A stretch of 64,000 nt of DNA, taken from contig NZ_QFHO01000008.1 of assembly GCF_004920835.1 (NCBI RefSeq), positions 95,802-159,801 of the forward strand, in the 5' to 3' direction. Origin of the DNA: Stenotrophomonas maltophilia (GTDB lineage Bacteria > Pseudomonadota > Gammaproteobacteria > Xanthomonadales > Xanthomonadaceae). The notes beneath the pieces were generated by a model, which saw only the letters and a list, made by a program, of their open reading frames with translations, did no database searches and was not told the DNA's origin. Both the position numbers and the translations under genes were made by a program. Shown here piece after piece: positions 25,239-34,203 of this stretch; within the stretch, counting starts at the first letter, position 1, and the number at the start of each line of letters is the position of its first letter.

Positions 25239-25265
25239 AACGATATCCACCCAGGTGAGAAACCC

Positions 25266-26951
25266 ATGGCAGATAATCACTACGACGCCATTGTTGTTGG
25301 CTCGGGAATCAGTGGCGGTTGGGCAGCGAAGGAGCTGACCGAAAAGGGCCTGAAGGTCCTGATGCTGGAACGCGGACGCAACATCGAGCACGTCAAGGAC
25401 TACGTCAATGCGATGAAGGAGGCGTGGGACTTCCCGCATCGAAACCGGCCCACCCAGGCGATGAAAGCCGATTTCCCGGTGCTGATGCGCGACTACGGGC
25501 TGGCCGAAAACCTGGAAGGAATGTGGGCCAACGAGCAGGACTCGCCCTACGTCGAGACCAAGCGCTTCGACTGGTTCCGTGGTTACCACGTCGGCGGCCG
25601 CTCATTGTTATGGGGCCGGCAGAGCTATCGCTTCTCCGACCTGGACTTCGAGGCGAACCTCAAGGACGGCATCGCGGCCGATTGGCCGATCCGCTACGCC
25701 GATATCGCGCCGTGGTACGACCATGTGGAGAAGTTCGCCGGTATTGCTGGTACGCGTGAAGGGCTGGACGTGTTGCCGGATGGCGAGTTCCTGCCGCCTA
25801 TCCCATTGAACATCGTCGAGAAGGACGTGGCCGCACGGATCAAAAAGGCATTCGGCGGCACCCGGCACATGATCCACTCGCGCACTGCCAACATCACCAA
25901 GCCCATGCCCGAGCAGGGCCGCGTCAACTGCCAGTACCGCAACAAGTGCATCCTGGGTTGCCCCTTCGGCGCTTACTTTTCCACCCAGGCAGCGACACTG
26001 CCGGCGGCGATGAAGACCGGCAACCTGACCTTGCGGCCGTTCTCGATCGTCAAGGAAGTGCTCTACGACAAGGACCGCAAGCGTGCCCGCGGCGTGGAGG
26101 TCATCGACGCCGAGACCGGCCAGACCTACCAGTACACCGCCAAGGTCATCTTCCTCAACGCCTCGTCGTTCAACTCGACGTGGCTGTTGATGAACTCGGC
26201 CACCGATGTCTGGGACGGCGGGCTGGGCTCCTCGTCGGGCGAGTTGGGGCACAACGTGATGGACCATCATTTCGGTGCGGGTGCCTCCGGCCGCGTCGAG
26301 GGATACGAAGACAAGTACTACTTCGGCCGTCGTCCGTGCGGTTTCTACATTCCGCGGTTCCGCAACGTCGCGGCCGACAAACGCGGCTACCTGCGCGGCT
26401 TCGGCTACCAGGGCGGTGCCAGCCGCACGGGGTGGTCGCGCGAGATCGCCGAGCTCAACATCGGTGCCGACCTTAAGGAAGCGCTGACCGTGCCGGGCGA
26501 CTGGCGTATCGGCATGACCGGCTTCGGCGAAATGCTGCCGCACCACGACAATACGATCCGCTTGGACCGGGAGCGCAAGGACAAGTGGGGGCTGCCGGTA
26601 CTGGCGATGGACGTTGCCATGCGCGCCAACGAACTGGCGATGCGCAAGGACATGGCCGCCGATGCCGCAGAGATGCTGGAAGCGGCCGGCGTCAAGGACG
26701 TGAAGATGCATGACAACGACTATGCCCCGGGCAAGGGCATCCACGAGATGGGAACCGCGCGGATGGGACGTGATCGGAAGAGCTCGGTGCTGAACCAGCA
26801 CAACCAGGTCTGGGATGCGCCCAACGTGTATGTCACCGACGGTGCCTGCATGACCTCCAGCGCCTGCGTGAATCCTTCGCTGACCTACATGGCGCTGACG
26901 GCCCGGGCCGCCGACCATGCGGTGCGCGAACTGAAAGCGGGGAACCTCTGA
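25266..26951 (+). CDS. GMC-family FAD oxidoreductase (glycoside 3-dehydrogenase-like)
   Basis: 561 residues. The FAD-binding motif VVGSGISGGWAAKELTEKGL is at residues about 11-30; the cofactor segment YHVGGRSLLWGRQSYRFSD, a Cys-containing NKCILGCPFGAYFSTQA (an iron-sulfur-type feature of the glucoside 3-dehydrogenase group) and GIHEMGTARMG follow. The C-terminal catalytic pair lies in SSACVNPSLTYMALTARAA. No signal peptide of its own is visible; export would be with its Tat-signal small subunit, which overlaps it by one base. Predicted to oxidise C3 of glycosides and pass electrons to the cytochrome c encoded at 28.3 kb. Substrate identity is inferred from context. Confidence 0.85.
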   Translation: MADNHYDAIVVGSGISGGWAAKELTEKGLKVLMLERGRNIEHVKDYVNAMKEAWDFPHRNRPTQAMKADFPVLMRDYGLAENLEGMWANEQDSPYVETKRFDWFRGYHVGGRSLLWGRQSYRFSDLDFEANLKDGIAADWPIRYADIAPWYDHVEKFAGIAGTREGLDVLPDGEFLPPIPLNIVEKDVAARIKKAFGGTRHMIHSRTANITKPMPEQGRVNCQYRNKCILGCPFGAYFSTQAATLPAAMKTGNLTLRPFSIVKEVLYDKDRKRARGVEVIDAETGQTYQYTAKVIFLNASSFNSTWLLMNSATDVWDGGLGSSSGELGHNVMDHHFGAGASGRVEGYEDKYYFGRRPCGFYIPRFRNVAADKRGYLRGFGYQGGASRTGWSREIAELNIGADLKEALTVPGDWRIGMTGFGEMLPHHDNTIRLDRERKDKWGLPVLAMDVAMRANELAMRKDMAADAAEMLEAAGVKDVKMHDNDYAPGKGIHEMGTARMGRDRKSSVLNQHNQVWDAPNVYVTDGACMTSSACVNPSLTYMALTARAADHAVRELKAGNL

Positions 26952-27526
26952 TGGATCGCCGTGAACTGTTGAAAATGATCGTCGCCGCCACCGGTGCGGC
27001 CATGGTCGGCCTGCCTGCGCTCGTGCAGGGGCAGGCCCCGGCCGCCACTGCGAAGATCCATTTCTCCGACGCCGATGTCGGCACGCTGGACGAGATAGCC
27101 GAGACCATCCTGCCGCGGACCCGGACGCCAGGCGCGAAGGATGCCGGCGCCGGCCTGTTCATGGCGACGTTCGTCAGCGACTGCTACACCGCCCGGCAGC
27201 AGGCGACGTTCCGCGCCGGCCTGGCCGACATCGACAAACGCGCCGGCGGCCGCTTCGTGTCGCTCACGCCAGAAGCCCGCACCGGGCTGCTGCGAACGCT
27301 GGACGCCGAAGCCAAGGCACGTCATGCCGATGTGACCGAAACCGGTACGCCTGAAGAAGGCGAGGCGATGCCACACTACTTCACGATGCTAAAGCAGCTG
27401 GCTATCTTCGGCTTCTTCACCTCCAAAGTCGGCGCGACCGGGGTGCTGCAGTACGTTGCGGTGCCGGGGCGCTACGACGGCGACCTGGCCTATGTTCCCG
27501 GCACGCCCGCGTGGGGGACCAGCTGA
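26951..27526 (+). CDS. gluconate 2-dehydrogenase subunit 3-like protein (small subunit of the GMC dehydrogenase)
   Basis: 191 residues. The N-terminus MDRRELLKMIVAATGAAMVG is a Tat-type signal (RR then hydrophobic core). The mature part has the subunit-3 pattern: DVGTLDEIAETILPRTRTPG near the start, DAGAGLFMATFVSDCY, and LKQLAIFGFFTSKVGATGVL with a C-terminal GRYDGD. In FAD-dependent membrane dehydrogenases this subunit is needed for folding and hitch-hiker export of the catalytic subunit. TGATG overlaps link it with the genes on both sides. Confidence 0.85.
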   Translation: MDRRELLKMIVAATGAAMVGLPALVQGQAPAATAKIHFSDADVGTLDEIAETILPRTRTPGAKDAGAGLFMATFVSDCYTARQQATFRAGLADIDKRAGGRFVSLTPEARTGLLRTLDAEAKARHADVTETGTPEEGEAMPHYFTMLKQLAIFGFFTSKVGATGVLQYVAVPGRYDGDLAYVPGTPAWGTS

Positions 27527-28284
27527 TGGAGCGCAACAGGATGATCAAGCCTCTGCTGATCGCGGCTGCCGTGCTGGTTGCCGCACCTGCGTTCGCGCAG
27601 AACGGTGCCGACGCTGCACGCGATCCGAAGAAGACCGAGGTGTGGACGCCAGTGCCTGCGACCGTGGCTACGCCGCCAGGCAAGGCACCGTCCGATGCAA
27701 TCGTGCTGTTCGATGGCAAGGATGTCTCCGCGTGGGAGGCGGAGCAGGGCGGACGCGTGCCCTGGAAGGTTGCCGATGGCGCCATGACCGTCGTGCCCGG
27801 CAGCAAGGGTATTCGCACCAGGCAACGCTTCTGCGATGTCCAACTGCATGTCGAGTGGCGCACACCCGCCGACACGAAGGGCTTCGACGGACAGAACCGG
27901 GGCAACAGCGGCATCTTCCTGCAGGAGCTGTATGAGCTGCAGGTGCTCGACAGCTACAACAACCCGACCTATGCCAACGGCCAGGCAGGCTCGGTCTACA
28001 AACAGGCGATGCCGTTGGTGAACGTCTCGCGCGCACCGGGTGAGTGGCAGGCCTACGACATCCTCTGGAAAGCACCGCGCTTCTCGGCGGGCGGCGGCCT
28101 TGCGTCGCCCGCGCGCATCACGGTGCTGCACAACGGCGTGCTGGTGCAGGACGACACCGTGCTGGCAGGCAAGACCGAATACATCGGTGCGCCTTCCTAC
28201 GCGCCACATGGGTGTGCGCCGCTCTACCTGCAGGAGCACGACTCCAGGGTCAGCTACCGCAACGTCTGGGTGCGCGAGCTGTAG
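27526..28284 (+). CDS. DUF1080 (3-keto-disaccharide hydrolase-like) periplasmic protein
   Basis: 252 residues from the ATG in the TGATGG overlap at 27526. MIKPLLIAAAVLVAAPAFAQ is a Sec signal peptide. The rest is a concanavalin-like beta-sandwich of the DUF1080 family: IVLFDGKDVSAWE, QLHVEWRTPAD, GNSGIFLQELYELQVLDSYN and SRVSYRNVWVREL at the end. Characterised DUF1080 proteins split 3-keto-glycosides after C3 oxidation, which matches the upstream GMC dehydrogenase. The gene ends 6 bases before a hairpin that separates the two converging operons. Confidence 0.85.
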   Translation: MERNRMIKPLLIAAAVLVAAPAFAQNGADAARDPKKTEVWTPVPATVATPPGKAPSDAIVLFDGKDVSAWEAEQGGRVPWKVADGAMTVVPGSKGIRTRQRFCDVQLHVEWRTPADTKGFDGQNRGNSGIFLQELYELQVLDSYNNPTYANGQAGSVYKQAMPLVNVSRAPGEWQAYDILWKAPRFSAGGGLASPARITVLHNGVLVQDDTVLAGKTEYIGAPSYAPHGCAPLYLQEHDSRVSYRNVWVREL

Positions 28285-28290
28285 TGGCAC

Positions 28291-28314
28291 GCGGCCGGCG
28301 TGGTTGCCGGCCGC
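28291..28314. terminator. hairpin between converging sugar operons
   Basis: Perfect 9-base stem GCGGCCGGC / GCCGGCCGC around GTGGTT, filling the 30-base gap between the DUF1080 stop and the cytochrome stop. There is no T run, so termination may be partial, but its placement at the convergence point is telling. Confidence 0.55.
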
Positions 28315-28611
28315 TTACTTCGCCAGGTAGCTGGCGATGTCATCGATTTCCTGCTGCGACAGCTGGGAGAAGGGCGGCATCAGCCCGCCGCCCTTGCTGA
28401 TCTTTTCCTTGATCTGCGCGGGTGCCATGCGCTTGCCGATATCGGTGAGCGCCGGGAATGCGCCCGGCATGCCCGCGCGATCCGCACCATGGCAGGCCAC
28501 GCAGTTCGCGGTGTAGAGCTTTGCACCGGCGGCCGGGTCATCCTTGCACCATGCTGCTGTCGCAAGGCTCATGCCGCCCAGGGCCGCCGCCATTGCCAGG
28601 ATCATTTTCAT
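28315..28611 (-). CDS. c-type cytochrome (periplasmic electron acceptor)
   Basis: 98 residues with a Sec signal (MILAMAAALGGMSLATAAW). The heme-attachment motif CVACH (residues 37-41) follows AGAKLYTAN, and GLMPPFSQLS supplies the distal methionine, with the C-terminal helix LSQQEIDDIASYLAK. This is the small class-I cytochrome c5/cbb3-III type. As last gene of the leftward operon it is the probable electron carrier between the GMC dehydrogenase complex and the respiratory chain. Confidence 0.88.
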   Translation of the reverse strand: MKMILAMAAALGGMSLATAAWCKDDPAAGAKLYTANCVACHGADRAGMPGAFPALTDIGKRMAPAQIKEKISKGGGLMPPFSQLSQQEIDDIASYLAK

Positions 28612-28629
28612 GTGGGGCTCCTTGATGCG

Positions 28630-29493
28630 TCAGCGCCGCGCATGGGCAGGCGCTTTGGTGGTCAGGTGTTCACGCAGATAGTCCGCACCGGTCTGGACGA
28701 CCTTGGCCGGATCGCGTGGCTGGTCGTGCTCGATGATGTACCAGTGCACGCCGGCGGCTGCCGCAGCAGGCAGGATCGCGTTCCAGTCCAGCACGCCCTG
28801 GCCCACCGCAGCGAATCCGCCTTCGTCTTCGGCCTGGTCCTTCGGCGCATTGTCCTTGGCATGCACGGCGAACATGTGGCCGCGGAATTTTCCCAGCATC
28901 ACCGCCGGATCCAGGCCCGCACGCGCGACCCAGGCCAGGTCCAGCTCGGTCTGCAGGTCGGGGCCGGCCGCGGCGAACAGCAGTTCCAGGCCCGTCCTGC
29001 CGTTGAAGTCGACCAGCTCGAAGTCGTGGTTGTGGTAGGCCAGGCGCATGCCCTTGGCCCGCACCTGCCTGGCGATACTGCCCAGTTCCTGGCCCAGCGC
29101 GGTCCAGCCTGCGGCGTCGCTCGGGCGATCCTTCTTGTCCAGGTACGGTACCACCAGCGTCGTGTTGCCGATTGATCGGTTGAAGGCGACCACACCGTCC
29201 AGGTTGCTGCGCAACTCGGCCAATGGCACGTGCGATGAGATCGCCTTGATCGAATACCGGTCCAGCAGCTGCTTGAGTTCCGTCGCGCTGGTGTCCTGGG
29301 TGCCGACTGTTTCCACCGCGTGTACGCCAGCGTCGTGGACGATCTTCAACTGCTGGTCGAGCGAGCCGGCGTTGCGCAGGGTGTACATCTGCACCGCGAT
29401 CGGTTTCTGCGTGCTGGCGGCTTCGCCTGCGAAGGTGGGCAGGGCAGTGAGCAGCAGGACGAGACTTGCAGTTCTACGGACAAGGGTTTTCAT
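28630..29493 (-). CDS. periplasmic sugar phosphate isomerase/epimerase-like TIM barrel
   Basis: 287 residues with a Sec signal (LVLLLTALPTFAGEA). The xylose-isomerase-like barrel shows AVQMYTLRNAGSLDQQLKIV at strand 1, MRLAYHNHDFELVDFNGR with the HNHDFE metal/catalytic motif, LQTELDLAWVARAGLDPAVM, MFAVHAKD and WYIIEHDQP. This HNHDFE type is common in 3-keto-glycoside loci, where members act as lyases on 3-keto-sugars. It lies 18 bases downstream of cytochrome-transcript partners in a compact leftward operon. Exact substrate unknown. Confidence 0.82.
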   Translation of the reverse strand: MKTLVRRTASLVLLLTALPTFAGEAASTQKPIAVQMYTLRNAGSLDQQLKIVHDAGVHAVETVGTQDTSATELKQLLDRYSIKAISSHVPLAELRSNLDGVVAFNRSIGNTTLVVPYLDKKDRPSDAAGWTALGQELGSIARQVRAKGMRLAYHNHDFELVDFNGRTGLELLFAAAGPDLQTELDLAWVARAGLDPAVMLGKFRGHMFAVHAKDNAPKDQAEDEGGFAAVGQGVLDWNAILPAAAAAGVHWYIIEHDQPRDPAKVVQTGADYLREHLTTKAPAHARR

Positions 29494-29513
29494 CTACAGA
29501 TCCTCCCGGGTTT

Positions 29514-30638
29514 TCAACCGATGGCAGTCCAGGCGCGCGACCTGGCCGATGCAATGACACGATCGACGATCTGCGCCGAGCGCAGCCCATCTTCGAAGGT
29601 CGGCAGTCCCTGCGGGCGCTCGCCGTTGATGGCGAGATAGGTATCCGCAACAAATGCTTCGAAACACTGCGCGTAGCCCTGCGCGTGACCGGCCGGCAAC
29701 ACCGACAGCCGGCGTTGCTCGGCACTGCCGGCGCCGGGCCCACGCACGAAGATTTCCTCGCGCTGGTCGGGCAGGCCGATCCACAGCCGCTCGGCGTCTT
29801 CCTGGTTGAACGCCACGCTGGCGTTGGCGCCATCGATCTCGAACCAGAGGCGATTGCGGCGTCCGGCCGAGACCTGGCTGACCGTCAGCGCCGCCAGCGT
29901 CCCGGCGCCGGTTCTGAACAATGCCGCCGCCACGTCCTCGCTCGTCACCGCCTGCATCGGGCTGTCCCCCGTCGGCGTGCTGAAGCTCTGACCGGTGTCG
30001 GTGCCACGTTCGGCGATCACGGTATCGAACGCCGCGCTGACTTCGGTGAAGCGCTCGCCGCTGACCCATTCCACCAGGTCGCACCAGTGCGAGCCGATGT
30101 CGGCGAACACGCGCGATGCGCCACCCAGCGCCGGGTCCACGCGCCAGTTGTTGCTGGCAGGGTCCAACAGCCAGTCCTGCAGGTAGCTGCCGTGGATCAG
30201 ATGCAGCGGCCCCAGATCGCCTTGGGCGATGCGTGCGCGCGCCTCGCGCACCACCGGGTGGTAGCGGTAGACGAAGGGCACCGTAGCAACCAGTCCGGTC
30301 GACGCGGCCAAACCTGCCAGCGCCTGCGCATCTTCCAGCGTGGTGGCCAGCGGCTTCTCGCAGATCACGTGCTTGCCGGCTTCCAGCGCAGCCTGCGCCA
30401 TCGAGCGGTGCAGATGGTTGGGCGTGCAGACGTGTACGACCTGCACCTGCGGATCGGCGACCACCTCCTCGATGTTCCGGTAGGCGCGCGGCACATTCCA
30501 CGACTGCGCTGCCTCACGCGCGCGCTGCGGTGACGAGGCCGCCACGCCGCATACCTCGGCACCAGCCAGCAATGCCGCACGGCGATGCACGGTACCGATC
30601 ATGCCGGCGCCGATGATGGCGATTCCAAGCTTTGGCAT
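29514..30638 (-). CDS. Gfo/Idh/MocA-family NAD(P)-dependent oxidoreductase
   Basis: 374 residues, cytosolic. The Rossmann motif is IIGAGMIGTVHRRAALLAGA (residues about 8-27), followed by VHVCTPNHLH and the catalytic-lysine motif GKHVICEKPLATT. GGASRVFADIGSHWCDLVEW carries the conserved DxGxHxxD near residue 195. Such enzymes oxidise or reduce sugar hydroxyls; here it would handle the keto-sugar brought in by the neighbouring MFS carrier, reducing it back to an ordinary hexose. It is 12 bases from the carrier gene. Confidence 0.86.
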   Translation of the reverse strand: MPKLGIAIIGAGMIGTVHRRAALLAGAEVCGVAASSPQRAREAAQSWNVPRAYRNIEEVVADPQVQVVHVCTPNHLHRSMAQAALEAGKHVICEKPLATTLEDAQALAGLAASTGLVATVPFVYRYHPVVREARARIAQGDLGPLHLIHGSYLQDWLLDPASNNWRVDPALGGASRVFADIGSHWCDLVEWVSGERFTEVSAAFDTVIAERGTDTGQSFSTPTGDSPMQAVTSEDVAAALFRTGAGTLAALTVSQVSAGRRNRLWFEIDGANASVAFNQEDAERLWIGLPDQREEIFVRGPGAGSAEQRRLSVLPAGHAQGYAQCFEAFVADTYLAINGERPQGLPTFEDGLRSAQIVDRVIASARSRAWTAIG

Positions 30639-30650
30639 CGGCTGCGGTCC

Positions 30651-31868
30651 TCAAGGCGTGGAAGGTGTGGCCGCGGCGGCAGGCCGCTCGCGGAACAGCA
30701 GCAGGAAGGCGACCAGCACGACCAGTGCAACGCCGGCCGGGAACAGCCAGATCTTCTGCCAGTCCGGCCCTGCGGCCGTCGTGTAGTGCTCGACCACCGC
30801 GCCGGACAGGAAGGTGCCGATCAACATGCCCACGCCGTAGGTGGCCAGGGTGATGAAGCCCTGCGCGCTGCTGCGTGCATCAGGGCCGGCATGCGCATCG
30901 GTGTAGATCTGGCCGGTGACGAAGAAGAAGTCGTAGCAGATGCCGTGCAGCACGATGCCGATCACCAGCAGCGAGAAGCCGCCACCCGCATCGCCGAAGG
31001 CGAACATGACGTAGCGAACCACCCACGCGGCCATGCCGACCGCCAGCATCGTCTTCACCCCCAGCCGCACGAACAGCAACGGCATTGCCAGCATCAGCAG
31101 CACTTCGGAGACCTGGCCCAGCGATTGCAGGCCGGCCGCGCCGCGCACGCCCAGGTCGTTGAGATATGGGTTGGTGAAGTTGTAGTAGAACGACAGAGGG
31201 ATGCAGATGGCGATGGATGCCAGGAAGAACACCAGGTAGGCGCGCGACTTCAGCAGCCGCAGCGAGTCCAGCCCCAGGATCTGCCCCAGTCCAGCGTCAC
31301 GCTGCTGTGCCAGAGGCGGCGTATGCGGCAGGGTGAACGCGTACAGGCCCAGCGCCAGCGAGGCCATCGCCGCCATCTGGAACGTGAGCTCCAGACGATG
31401 CGCCTGTTCCCAGCCCAGCCAGCCGATCAGCACGCCTGCCACGATCCAGCCGATGCTGCCGGCCACCCGCACCAGCGGGAACTGTTTCTCGGGCGACTGC
31501 ATGTGCCGCATCGCCACGCTGTTGGCCAGCGCCAGCGTGGGCATGAACAGCAGCATGTAGCCCATGACGTACGCCGAGAACATGCTGAAGCTGGTGGCCG
31601 TGGACGCCAGCCACATCAGCACAGCGCCGGCCAGGTGCAGCACCGCGAGGATGCGCTGCGCGGCGAAGTAGCGATCGGCGATCAGGCCGACCAGGAAGGG
31701 CGCGACAATGGCGCCGATGGACTGGCTGAGGAAGGCCGTTGCCACCTGGCTGGCGCTGGCCTGCAGCGGGCCCTGCACCAGGTACGTCCCCAGGGTGACG
31801 AACCAGGCCCCCCAGATGAAGAACTGCAGAAACATCATCGCGCCCAAGCGCGACATGGTGTGCGTCAT
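30651..31868 (-). CDS. NupG-like MFS transporter, probably for the (keto)sugar
   Basis: 405 residues with about twelve transmembrane helices, cytoplasmic membrane. It starts MTHTMSRLGAMMFLQFFIWG, the characteristic opening of the nucleoside:H+ symporter-like MFS group (LxxMxFLQFFIWGAW). The loop VGLIADRYFAAQR is the MFS A-motif variant. Members in carbohydrate loci often carry sugars rather than nucleosides, so I infer import of the periplasmic keto-sugar. It is 27 bases downstream of the first gene of this operon. Confidence 0.82.
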   Translation of the reverse strand: MTHTMSRLGAMMFLQFFIWGAWFVTLGTYLVQGPLQASASQVATAFLSQSIGAIVAPFLVGLIADRYFAAQRILAVLHLAGAVLMWLASTATSFSMFSAYVMGYMLLFMPTLALANSVAMRHMQSPEKQFPLVRVAGSIGWIVAGVLIGWLGWEQAHRLELTFQMAAMASLALGLYAFTLPHTPPLAQQRDAGLGQILGLDSLRLLKSRAYLVFFLASIAICIPLSFYYNFTNPYLNDLGVRGAAGLQSLGQVSEVLLMLAMPLLFVRLGVKTMLAVGMAAWVVRYVMFAFGDAGGGFSLLVIGIVLHGICYDFFFVTGQIYTDAHAGPDARSSAQGFITLATYGVGMLIGTFLSGAVVEHYTTAAGPDWQKIWLFPAGVALVVLVAFLLLFRERPAAAATPSTP

Positions 31869-31895
31869 GGCTTGCCCTCCCAGGGCGGTAATGGC

Positions 31896-32948
31896 TCAGA
31901 TCCCCAGCATGCGGCGCAGTGAGTGTGGGGCCGTGCCGCTGTCGGCGAAATCATCGAAGGCACGCTCGGTTACCCGGATGATGTGGTCGCGGATGAACGC
32001 GGCACCTTCGCGTGCGCCGTCCTCGGGGTGCTTCAGGCAGCACTCCCACTCCAGCACCGCCCAGCCCGGGAAGTCGTACTGCGCGAATTTCGAGAAGATC
32101 GCCTTGAAGTCGACCTGGCCGTCGCCGAGCGAACGGAACCGCCCCGGACGATCAATCCAGTCCTGGTAGCCGCCATAGACACCACTGCGCGCGCTCGCGT
32201 GATACTCCGCGTCCTTGACGTGGAAGATGCCGATGCGATCGTGATAGCGGTCAATGAAACCCAGGTAGTCCATCTGCTGCAGCAGCAGGTGGCTGGGGTC
32301 GTAGAGGATCTTCGCGCGTGGGTGCTGATCCACCACATCGAGGAAGCGCTCGAAGGTCGCGCCGTCATGCAGGTCTTCGCCCGGATGGATCTCGAAGCAC
32401 AGGTCCACGCCGCAGGCGTCGAAGGCATCCAGGATGGGGCGCCAGCGGCGGCCGAGTTCGGCGAAGGCTTCTTCCACCAGCCCCGGTGGACGCTGCGGCC
32501 AGGGATAGAAATAGGGCCAGGCCAGTGCGCCGGAGAACGTGGCATGCGCGGTCAACCCCAGGCGCTGGCTGGCCTTGGCGGCCAGCAGCAGCTGCTGCTC
32601 CGCCCAGGCCTGGCGGGCGGCCGGGTCGCCGCGCTTGTCTGCCGGCGCGAAACCGTCGAACAGGCTGTCGTAGGCGGGGTGGACGGCAACCAGCTGCCCT
32701 TGCAGGTGGGTGGACAGCTCGGTGATCTGCAGGCCATGCCCGCCCAGCATGCCAGCGAGGTCGTCGCAGTAAGCCTGGCTGCGCGCGGCCTCGGCCAGAT
32801 CGAACAGGTGGGGCGCGCTGGTCGGTACTTGTAGGCCAGAATAGCCCAGCGCCGAGGCCCATCCGGCCAGCGTGTCCAGTCGATCAAAGGGAGGTGTGTC
32901 GCCAATGAACTGCGCCAGGAACAGCGCTGGACCCTTGAGCGTCTTCAA
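31896..32948 (-). CDS. sugar phosphate isomerase/epimerase-family TIM barrel (cytosolic)
   Basis: 350 residues from a TTG at 32948, which gives the family-typical start (MKTLKGPALFLAQF). An upstream ATG at 32978 lies inside the operator and is unlikely. The barrel shows YSGLQVPTSAP, CFEIHPGEDLHDG (Glu), ILYDPSHLLLQQMDY (Asp/His), IGIFHVKDAEYHAS and WAVLEWECC (second Glu), as in xylose-isomerase-like epimerases. It is the first gene of the leftward operon and directly controlled by the operator beside the LacI regulator. Its substrate is inferred to be a keto-sugar or its product. Confidence 0.83.
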   Translation of the reverse strand: MKTLKGPALFLAQFIGDTPPFDRLDTLAGWASALGYSGLQVPTSAPHLFDLAEAARSQAYCDDLAGMLGGHGLQITELSTHLQGQLVAVHPAYDSLFDGFAPADKRGDPAARQAWAEQQLLLAAKASQRLGLTAHATFSGALAWPYFYPWPQRPPGLVEEAFAELGRRWRPILDAFDACGVDLCFEIHPGEDLHDGATFERFLDVVDQHPRAKILYDPSHLLLQQMDYLGFIDRYHDRIGIFHVKDAEYHASARSGVYGGYQDWIDRPGRFRSLGDGQVDFKAIFSKFAQYDFPGWAVLEWECCLKHPEDGAREGAAFIRDHIIRVTERAFDDFADSGTAPHSLRRMLGI

Positions 32949-32962
32949 GATGATTCGCCCTG

Positions 32963-32978
32963 ATGCAATCGATTGCAT
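32963..32978. promoter_or_regulatory. LacI-type operator in the divergent gap of regulator and leftward operon
   Basis: The 16-base perfect palindrome ATGCAATCGATTGCAT contains the same 14-base core as at 24280-24293. It lies 15 bases before the leftward start and 66 bases before the LacI ATG, so it can repress the operon and the regulator itself. Confidence 0.82.
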
Positions 32979-33043
32979 TACCCTAGCATGGGCCTCCTGC
33001 AGACCCGTTGTGCACTGCACAGCGGCTGGAACAACGTAACGCC

Positions 33044-34051
33044 ATGGCAACCATCTACGACATCGCAAAGCACGTTGGCGTTTCCGCTGGCACGGTGTCG
33101 CGTGCGCTTTCGCGGCCGGACAAGGTGCTGCCGGCCACCCGCACGCGCATCGAACAGGCGGCCGCTGCCCTGGGCTATGTGCCCAACACGGTCGCCCGGA
33201 CGCTGAAGACCCAGCGCAGCGGCAAGATCCTGGTCACCGTCCCGGACATCGCCAATCCATTCTTCGCGCAGATCCTGCAGGGCGCGGAGGACGCGGCGCA
33301 GGCGGTCGGTTACGCCGTGCTGCTGGGCGATACCCAGAATCTGCCCGAGCGCGAGGAGCGCTACGCGCAGATGCTCCGGCGCAACGAGGCCGACGGCCTG
33401 ATCGTGCTGGGGCACCGCCTGCCGCCGACGGCCCACGAGATCGTCCAGCAGCGGGGCACCGCTGCACCGGTGGTCAATGGCTGCGAATTCGATCCCGCGC
33501 TGGGCATCCCCAGCGTGCACATCGACAACGCGGCCGCCGCGCGCGCGGTGATGGACCATCTGTATGGACTGGGGCACGAGCGCATCGCCGTGGTCGGCGG
33601 ACCGTCCGACAATCCGCTGCACCAGCAACGGATGGAAGGGGTCCGGGCCGCCGCCAAGGCGCGTGGCCGCCTGCGCCAGCTGGGCATCGTGCCGGGCGAT
33701 TTTTCCCTGCAGTCCGGCCATGCGGCTGCGCAGGGGCTGTTGGCCTCGGCCGCCGCGCCGACGGCGATTTTCTGCTTCAGCGACCAGATGGCGCTGGGCG
33801 CCCTGGCGGCCTGCCGGGATCTGGGCATCCGCGTGCCGGATGACCTGTCCATCGTCGGCTTTGACGATCTGGCATCGTCGCGTTACCTCACGCCGCCGCT
33901 GACCACCATCCGGCAGCCCATGCGCGAGATCGGTGAGCGCGCGGTCAGCCTGCTGCTCGCCATCATCGAGCAGGTCGATGTGCCGCTGCAGCAGACGCTG
34001 GATTTCCGCCTGATGCTGCGCGGCTCGACGGCTGCACCCAGGAACGGCTGA
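33044..34051 (+). CDS. LacI-family transcriptional repressor of the sugar regulon
   Basis: 335 residues from the ATG at 33044. The N-terminus ATIYDIAKHVGVSAGTVSRA (residues 2-21) is the LacI helix-turn-helix, followed by the hinge LGYVPNTVARTLKTQ. The periplasmic-binding-protein-like sensor begins ILVTVPDIANPFFAQILQGA and includes IFCFSDQMALGALAACRDLG and PDDLSIVGFDD. It is divergent from the leftward operon with the palindromic operator between, and a second copy of that site precedes the rightward operon, so it should coordinate both. The inducer is probably a sugar or keto-sugar of the pathway. Confidence 0.93.
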   Translation: MATIYDIAKHVGVSAGTVSRALSRPDKVLPATRTRIEQAAAALGYVPNTVARTLKTQRSGKILVTVPDIANPFFAQILQGAEDAAQAVGYAVLLGDTQNLPEREERYAQMLRRNEADGLIVLGHRLPPTAHEIVQQRGTAAPVVNGCEFDPALGIPSVHIDNAAAARAVMDHLYGLGHERIAVVGGPSDNPLHQQRMEGVRAAAKARGRLRQLGIVPGDFSLQSGHAAAQGLLASAAAPTAIFCFSDQMALGALAACRDLGIRVPDDLSIVGFDDLASSRYLTPPLTTIRQPMREIGERAVSLLLAIIEQVDVPLQQTLDFRLMLRGSTAAPRNG

Positions 34052-34203
34052 GGGCGGTGCGGGGCAATGGACGTGCGGCCGCCGGCCCGCGCCGTTGCAG
34101 CCAGCAACCCTTGATCCGGAATTGACGCGAAGCTGTCAGACTCGGCACAGGCAGCCCGCCAGGCTGCCAGGGGGGAACGTGCGATCGCTCAAGGGGGTCG
34201 GCC

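Noticed and set aside
30585..31922. 445-codon plus-strand frame opposite the MFS carrier
   Set aside because: Its Gln/His/Arg-rich composition is that of the complement of a membrane protein; the minus-strand gene is clear.
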